Positions 59,599 through 64,000 of a stretch of 64,000 nt of DNA are shown here, piece by piece. The first letter of the stretch is position 1; every line of letters starts with the position of its first letter. The notes under the pieces were generated by a model. That model was not told the DNA's origin, made no database searches, and saw only the letters and a list, made by a program, of their open reading frames with translations. A program made the position numbers and the translations under genes. Origin of the DNA: Leptasterias polaris (taxonomy: Eukaryota; Echinodermata; Asteroidea; Forcipulatida; Asteriidae); contig JAZGTN010000037.1 in NCBI GenBank assembly GCA_037783415.1, forward strand, positions 3,968,001 through 4,032,000. Reading direction: 5' to 3'.

Positions 59599-59889
59599 TC
59601 AATATGCGCAAAATGAAGCGCCAACAGTTGGGCGCTTCAATACGCCCAAATCTGCTCTCTGTGAGCGAATACTGCGCCGTGCCGCCGTGCGTGCATCTAT
59701 GCCCCTCCCCTCAATTCCCGATTAATTGTATGTCGGCTTGCTCATATGGTTTCGTTAAAGGAAGCAAACAAAAATCAGCTTCCTTAATAAAAACCAAGAA
59801 AATTAGCCGAGTAGAAAAGTATCTTTTCGGATTCGGAATGTATTATCTGGAAAATCTTGTTCAGGAGTCCCTGCGATGGTTCATAACCA

Positions 59890-60120
59890 TGTTCTAGAGG
59901 GCGGCAAAGCAATCGGTTTATCAACAAGGCTCGAGCCTTGTTGATAAACCGCAATGCATCCAAAACGCCGCGATGCACGTGGGTTTTTTCTTCAAATTGT
60001 TTGAAATTTGATCACGTAACTCCTAAACTGTTAAATCTTTACTGGCTCCCGCCGCGTCAACGCATTTTGTTTAAAATCGCAAATGTTGGGCTAAAAAAGG
60101 CTGCTACATACAGCCTGTTG
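59890..60120 (+). pseudogene. Non-LTR retrotransposon reverse-transcriptase C-terminal scrap
   Basis: The plus frame reads NASKTPR..., then KFDHVTPKLLNLYWLPPRQR and ILFKIA. This matches the H-V-T-P-x-L-x-x-L-x-W-L-P-x-R-x-R-I-x-F-K-I signature found near the ORF2 C-terminus of CR1/Rex-type elements. No intact ORF around it. Confidence 0.7.
59914..59951. other. Perfect 38-bp palindrome
   Basis: CGGTTTATCAACAAGGCTC followed directly by its reverse complement, no spacer. It sits at the left end of the retrotransposon scrap. Confidence 0.95.
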
Positions 60121-60303
60121 CCGAAATGCCCCACAGGCATGGTACTAGGTAAATAAAAAACTAGGCTAACATACAATTATTATCAGAAAGTTTCCCTTTT
60201 TAACAAATTTGGTACAATATCCAATTGTCCAGATTTACAAGTATTTCCGTTGGAAAAAGTCTTGCCAATGGGTAAAACCTGACGGAAAACCATAGTGCAT
60301 TTT
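60083..60303 (+). repeat. Duplicated segment, copy 1
   Basis: GCAAATGTTGGGCTAAAAAA ... GTTGCCGAAATGCCCCACAG ... ATTTCCGTTGGAAAAAGTCT ... CCTGACGGAAAA; the second copy is at 61396-61566 with an internal deletion. Confidence 0.8.
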
Positions 60304-61395
60304 GTTTTAAATCCTGCTTCTGACATGGAAATTGCTAAGTTGCTGAGGGCCTATAATTATATTAAAGGTTTCCATATAGGATATATGCCTAGGCTCTGCC
60401 ATTGTCGGCCATTTTTTATCTTATAACAAACGTCTTTTTTTCAAAGCCAAAGGCAAATCCTTACGGTGATGGGGCTTTTTCACTGCACCAAAAACCAAGG
60501 ACATATTTACCATTGTACTCCGATTAGTAGGCCCTTATGTTCCAGAATAATTTTAAGACTTTCTCCACGTGTATCTGCCTACAATGCATTTTTCTCTCGT
60601 TATGTTACCACTTTGTTTCTGTTGATTGTTTTGTTCATTTTCTACTTCTCCGAATAGGTAACCTAGACAGACAAGGCATTTCTAGACAAATGCTTGTATT
60701 ATTCAAAATTAATAAGTATGCTTAATTAATGACTACTTCACCAATTATTAAAACACAGAAAAAACACACAGAACATTTAGACTGTTGTTTTCCCTCCGTG
60801 ATCACTACCGAGAAGCAGCCAACTGTGAGTCCATTGCCTCTTGGAATGGCATTGTCAATAATACCAAAATAAACATATTATGAATAAATAATATTTGTTA
60901 AATTAAGCCTAGGCCTGAATAAATAAATAAGTAAAATTAGGCCTAGGCCTAAATAAATAAATGAATAAATAAGAAAAAGAAAAAATTAAAATAAGTAAAA
61001 AATCTGAATAAAAGAGGCATTCCACACACCATAAAGAATCACATTTAGCAATTTTGTGCTAACTTTTTAGTTACAACTCTGAAGCCTTTCAAGACTTAAA
61101 GTTTTATTATCTATACCTGAACAAGATATAGCCTACCTACTATCTACCTTAAATAAATTAATGTGTACAAACAGTAAATCCCCAAAAGAAAATACGAAAC
61201 GTACGTATATTCACTGATTAATAAAAACAATTAAGGGCATGCTTGTTTTTAAAAGTATTTGTATGAACCATACTCTTCCAAAATAAATCACAATTTTTAG
61301 AAGTATAATTTCAGTTCACAAAATAGTTGACATAGTAGGCCCATAATAGAGAATGGCAGAGAGAAAAATAACCACCAAACGAAAAATTATGCTCG

Positions 61396-61566
61396 CAAAT
61401 GTTGGGCTAAAAAAAGGCTGCTACAGCCTGTTGCCGAAATGCCCCACAGGCATGGTACTATGTGAATACAAAAATAGCATACAATTATCCATTGTCCAGA
61501 TTTACAAGTATTTCCGTTGGAAAAAGTCTTGCCAATGGGTAAAACCTGACGGAAAATCATAGTGCA
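61396..61566 (+). repeat. Duplicated segment, copy 2
   Basis: Same blocks as copy 1, lacking about 40 bases before the TCCAGATTTACAAG block. The reverse frame is open, but no family is recognised. Confidence 0.8.
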
Positions 61567-62254
61567 AGGGGAAAACTATTCCCTTTGTTTGTCTATTACT
61601 CATTGCAGCATAACGTAGGCTTGGGTTATGGTTCATGGAACAATGGTAACATTTTACTGCGATATATTTATTTCCCTTCTGTCAGTTCAAGTTTAAACTT
61701 TATTATATACAATTTATACAAGATATACAAAGGCAATGTCATTATTAACCTCACAGTTTTTCTCCCTTCGATATTAATGAAGTTAAAAATAAAACATAAA
61801 ATGCATAATCTATTACTTTTCAAACGAAATTAAATAAATAAATAACAAAATCTCCACAGATATCATCATGAAAATACTGAATGTCCATTACAACATTAAA
61901 GTTAACTATTTTGGGGGCAATTAAAAAATTAATGAAGAAATAAAAAAGCATTGCACATTCTTAAAATCTTGTATAGAAAAGGGTCCACATTTGTCTTGCA
62001 AACTCATAACCTGGGGGAAGTTATTCCATCCCTTCCAAGACAAATGTCATTGACCTACTTAAAAGCACAAAAAGTTTCTAAGCACAAAAATCCCCAAAAT
62101 GCTTCCCGTAATAAGATTACCAGTCAAAAGACTGGTAGAAAGGAAACCAATATGTGTGTGTGTCCATCGTTCCCATGATGCAAATCGGTGTACCTAAGTT
62201 GTTTATGCAGTCAAGGAACTAGACAACATGTCCGTGTTATGATCATGATCTGGG

Positions 62255-62425
62255 CCAAGTTTCATAGCAAAAGTTACTAAAGCACAAAAAACATTATGCT
62301 TACCAGAATAAGAGTTGCAGCAAAATACCATGTCACGTGTACTATTTGTGACCAGTTTCCTGCTTTTTGGGGCTCAGCAGAAAATTGTAAAACACTATTT
62401 TCTGCTTAAGCTATACCATTTTGCC
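62255..62425 (+). repeat. Dispersed AAGCACAAAA-type element
   Basis: CCAAGTTTCATAGCAAAAGT start and CCATTTTGCCCCGG end with TACCATGTCACGTGTACTAT inside, as at 41060. Confidence 0.55.
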
Positions 62426-62611
62426 CCGGTGTAGACAATACGACAAACACTACTTTTCTGAATGGAATATTATACACAAGTCACAACATTTCTTACGAAA
62501 ATTTAAAAATTGTGGTGTGATCTGTGATTCGGGAAAACCCTTTTTAAGTATTTGAAACTATAGCAATTTCACATCACAATTTCATTTCACACCACAATTT
62601 GTCAACACAGA

Positions 62612-62738
62612 TATAATGGTGATGTCACCACCGAGTTTCCTTTATCAGTTTTACGGCACATCCATCCTAAACAATGTGTCCACTTGTAGACAGTTCCCAC
62701 TTGATGTCCCACTTGACCTCACTCAGCCATCTTTACAG
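62612..62738 (+). other. Doubtful exon
   Basis: A stretch between a GTCAACACAG acceptor-like and a TTACAG|GTAAAT donor-like site. Frames give either YNGDVTTEFPLSVLRHIHPK before a stop or an open run ending LTQPSLQ. No family recognised. Confidence 0.2.
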
Positions 62739-63043
62739 GTAAATAAATCATTTTTTAAAACACACAACTATGTGTTGAGCGTAAATATCGTGTGTGGCAC
62801 ACAGGAGTTTTCTCTCCTTGTGAGATTGGTCAGTGAACCGCTTTTCTGCGTAGAAAAATTAGAACACTTGACGCAGCTTAAAGATGGCGTTTATTGATAA
62901 CTATTTATACTGCTTTCATTTATGAAAAATGCGCAGTTACCTCAAGTTTAAAAAGGGGAACATTTCAGATTTATTTCAAGATTTGTCTTTGTAAGTAGAT
63001 CAGAATAATAAAAAAATTGGTGGCAAAAACCAATGTTGCAGTA

Positions 63044-63250
63044 CCCGCTACTTACATACGTAATACCAACTGGACAAGCTTGTCAATTTTGTCTAGTGGT
63101 ATCATATGCCATCTGCTCTTGAATGGGTTTGGCTCCCACCCAAGTAAATTGCGGGAAAGAACCGAGTATAAAGTGCTTATAAGATTGGTGAAAAGTCACA
63201 CAAAAAACATAAAAACAAATGTTGTTCCATCCCTTCCGACAGAGACAGGT
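63044..63250 (+). other. Doubtful exon
   Basis: Open frame through WTSLSILSSGIICHLLLNGF and LRERTEYKVLIRLV to a GAGACAG|GTATAA donor-like site; weak acceptor GTTGCAG. No family recognised. Confidence 0.2.
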
Positions 63251-64000
63251 ATAAGAGTTATTTACTTATAAACGGCAGTGAAGAATTTGCATTTATCTGC
63301 AATTTGACAAAACACTGAAATAAAAATGCATTTTGTTGTTGTTCACCCTTTTCAATAGGTATATCAATTTTGTTTGGCCAACTGCTAAACTGTTTTACAC
63401 CAAATTTGTGCAATAAGTTTTGCTATTTTGTTACAATAGCAATCAAACGGATCGAAACATCTCACCCCAGAAAAACAGTGCTACAACATCCTTCATACAC
63501 AACTGAAATATTTGTTAGTTAACTTGGAGAACTTAAACATTTCTTGTAAATATTTTATAGTTAGCTTTATTACTGTATATATATATAGTACCTTTTGAAT
63601 CTTGGGGGTATAGTGGACATTCTTATAAAATATATGAATACAAAATATACTTCATCTAATACGTTTCTAATTTTAATACCTCTATTCTAAAAAAACTGAT
63701 GGATTAAATTTAAGATCGCATGATGGCTGAAAAACTAATAGGTTTATTGATGTAATGAATAGGTTCTTTTTGTTTGCGACATCTGTCAAAGCTTGAACAC
63801 TCAAACACAACTTTTCAAAAAATTGTATTCAGGCGTTATCTAAAAACACTAACTTTGTTTTCTTCACCAGTAGTCAAAGTTAATGGTGGCCTGCTGGCCT
63901 GTGACCAATGAACATATCTTCGGGCCACCGAATAAAAAAAAACCAACTAATGGCCCGGTCGGACAGTTGTCTTAACCTCCCTCAAAATACCACAGTAGGA

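Larger units (their letters stand above)
60304..64000. other. Right-hand flank, no supported gene
   Basis: AT-rich. Apart from the items listed separately I see an AATAAATA-rich run (60900-60980) and an ATATATATA run (63578-63590), nothing else. Confidence 0.45.

Noticed and set aside
1..64000. CRISPR arrays, phage or bacterial operons
   Set aside because: Genes are spliced animal genes; the regular repeats are minisatellites without variable spacers.

Overview
This is a eukaryotic, intron-rich, AT-rich window. I infer a marine deuterostome, most likely an echinoderm and perhaps a sea star. The reasons are animal-type AP5B1, TMEM243 and SUV39H genes, an almost intronless rhodopsin-type GPCR, tRNA-headed SINEs, and a heavy load of short fold-back elements. 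The species assignment is inference; the genes are read directly.

Four protein-coding genes can be built. (1) 813-19281, minus strand: AP5B1, the beta-1 large subunit of the AP-5 adaptor complex. There are 17 phase-consistent coding exons giving residues 1-624; the 3' end lies beyond base 1. (2) 26623-33940, plus strand: TMEM243, four coding exons, 120 residues, complete, divergent from AP5B1. (3) 37496-38455, minus strand: a single-exon class A GPCR of 319 residues with Glu-Gln-Tyr in place of the usual Asp-Arg-Tyr. (4) 45119-59562, minus strand: SUV39H, the H3K9 methyltransferase, six coding exons, 397 residues, complete with chromodomain, pre-SET, SET and post-SET. The genes are functionally unrelated (endosomal sorting, small membrane protein, signalling, heterochromatin), and nothing suggests an operon or a dedicated multi-gene system.

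The rest is mostly repeats. Between AP5B1 and TMEM243 lies a three-level stack: an LTR retroelement without visible genes (19571-24715, PBS for tRNA-Ser), split by a 3.3-kb TIR transposon (19694-23025), which itself carries a 746-bp palindromic element with a 9-bp target duplication (22115-22860). TMEM243 intron 3 holds a 4.4-kb CAG-ended element (29162-33578) containing a long inverted repeat whose loop holds a TTAA-flanked insert. SUV39H introns carry two minisatellites (20-bp unit x about 42; 35-bp unit x 12) and several CAG...CTG elements, one with an 8-bp and two with 6-bp target duplications. Dispersed fold-back elements ending in GGGCCCAATTTCAT and two tRNA-headed SINE families are scattered through introns and spacers.

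The region right of 59600 has a non-LTR retrotransposon scrap with a perfect 38-bp palindrome, a duplicated segment and two doubtful exons, but no recognisable gene. I saw no rRNA gene, CRISPR array or convincing functional tRNA. Exon limits were set by eye from GT/AG sites, phase continuity and remembered family sequences.
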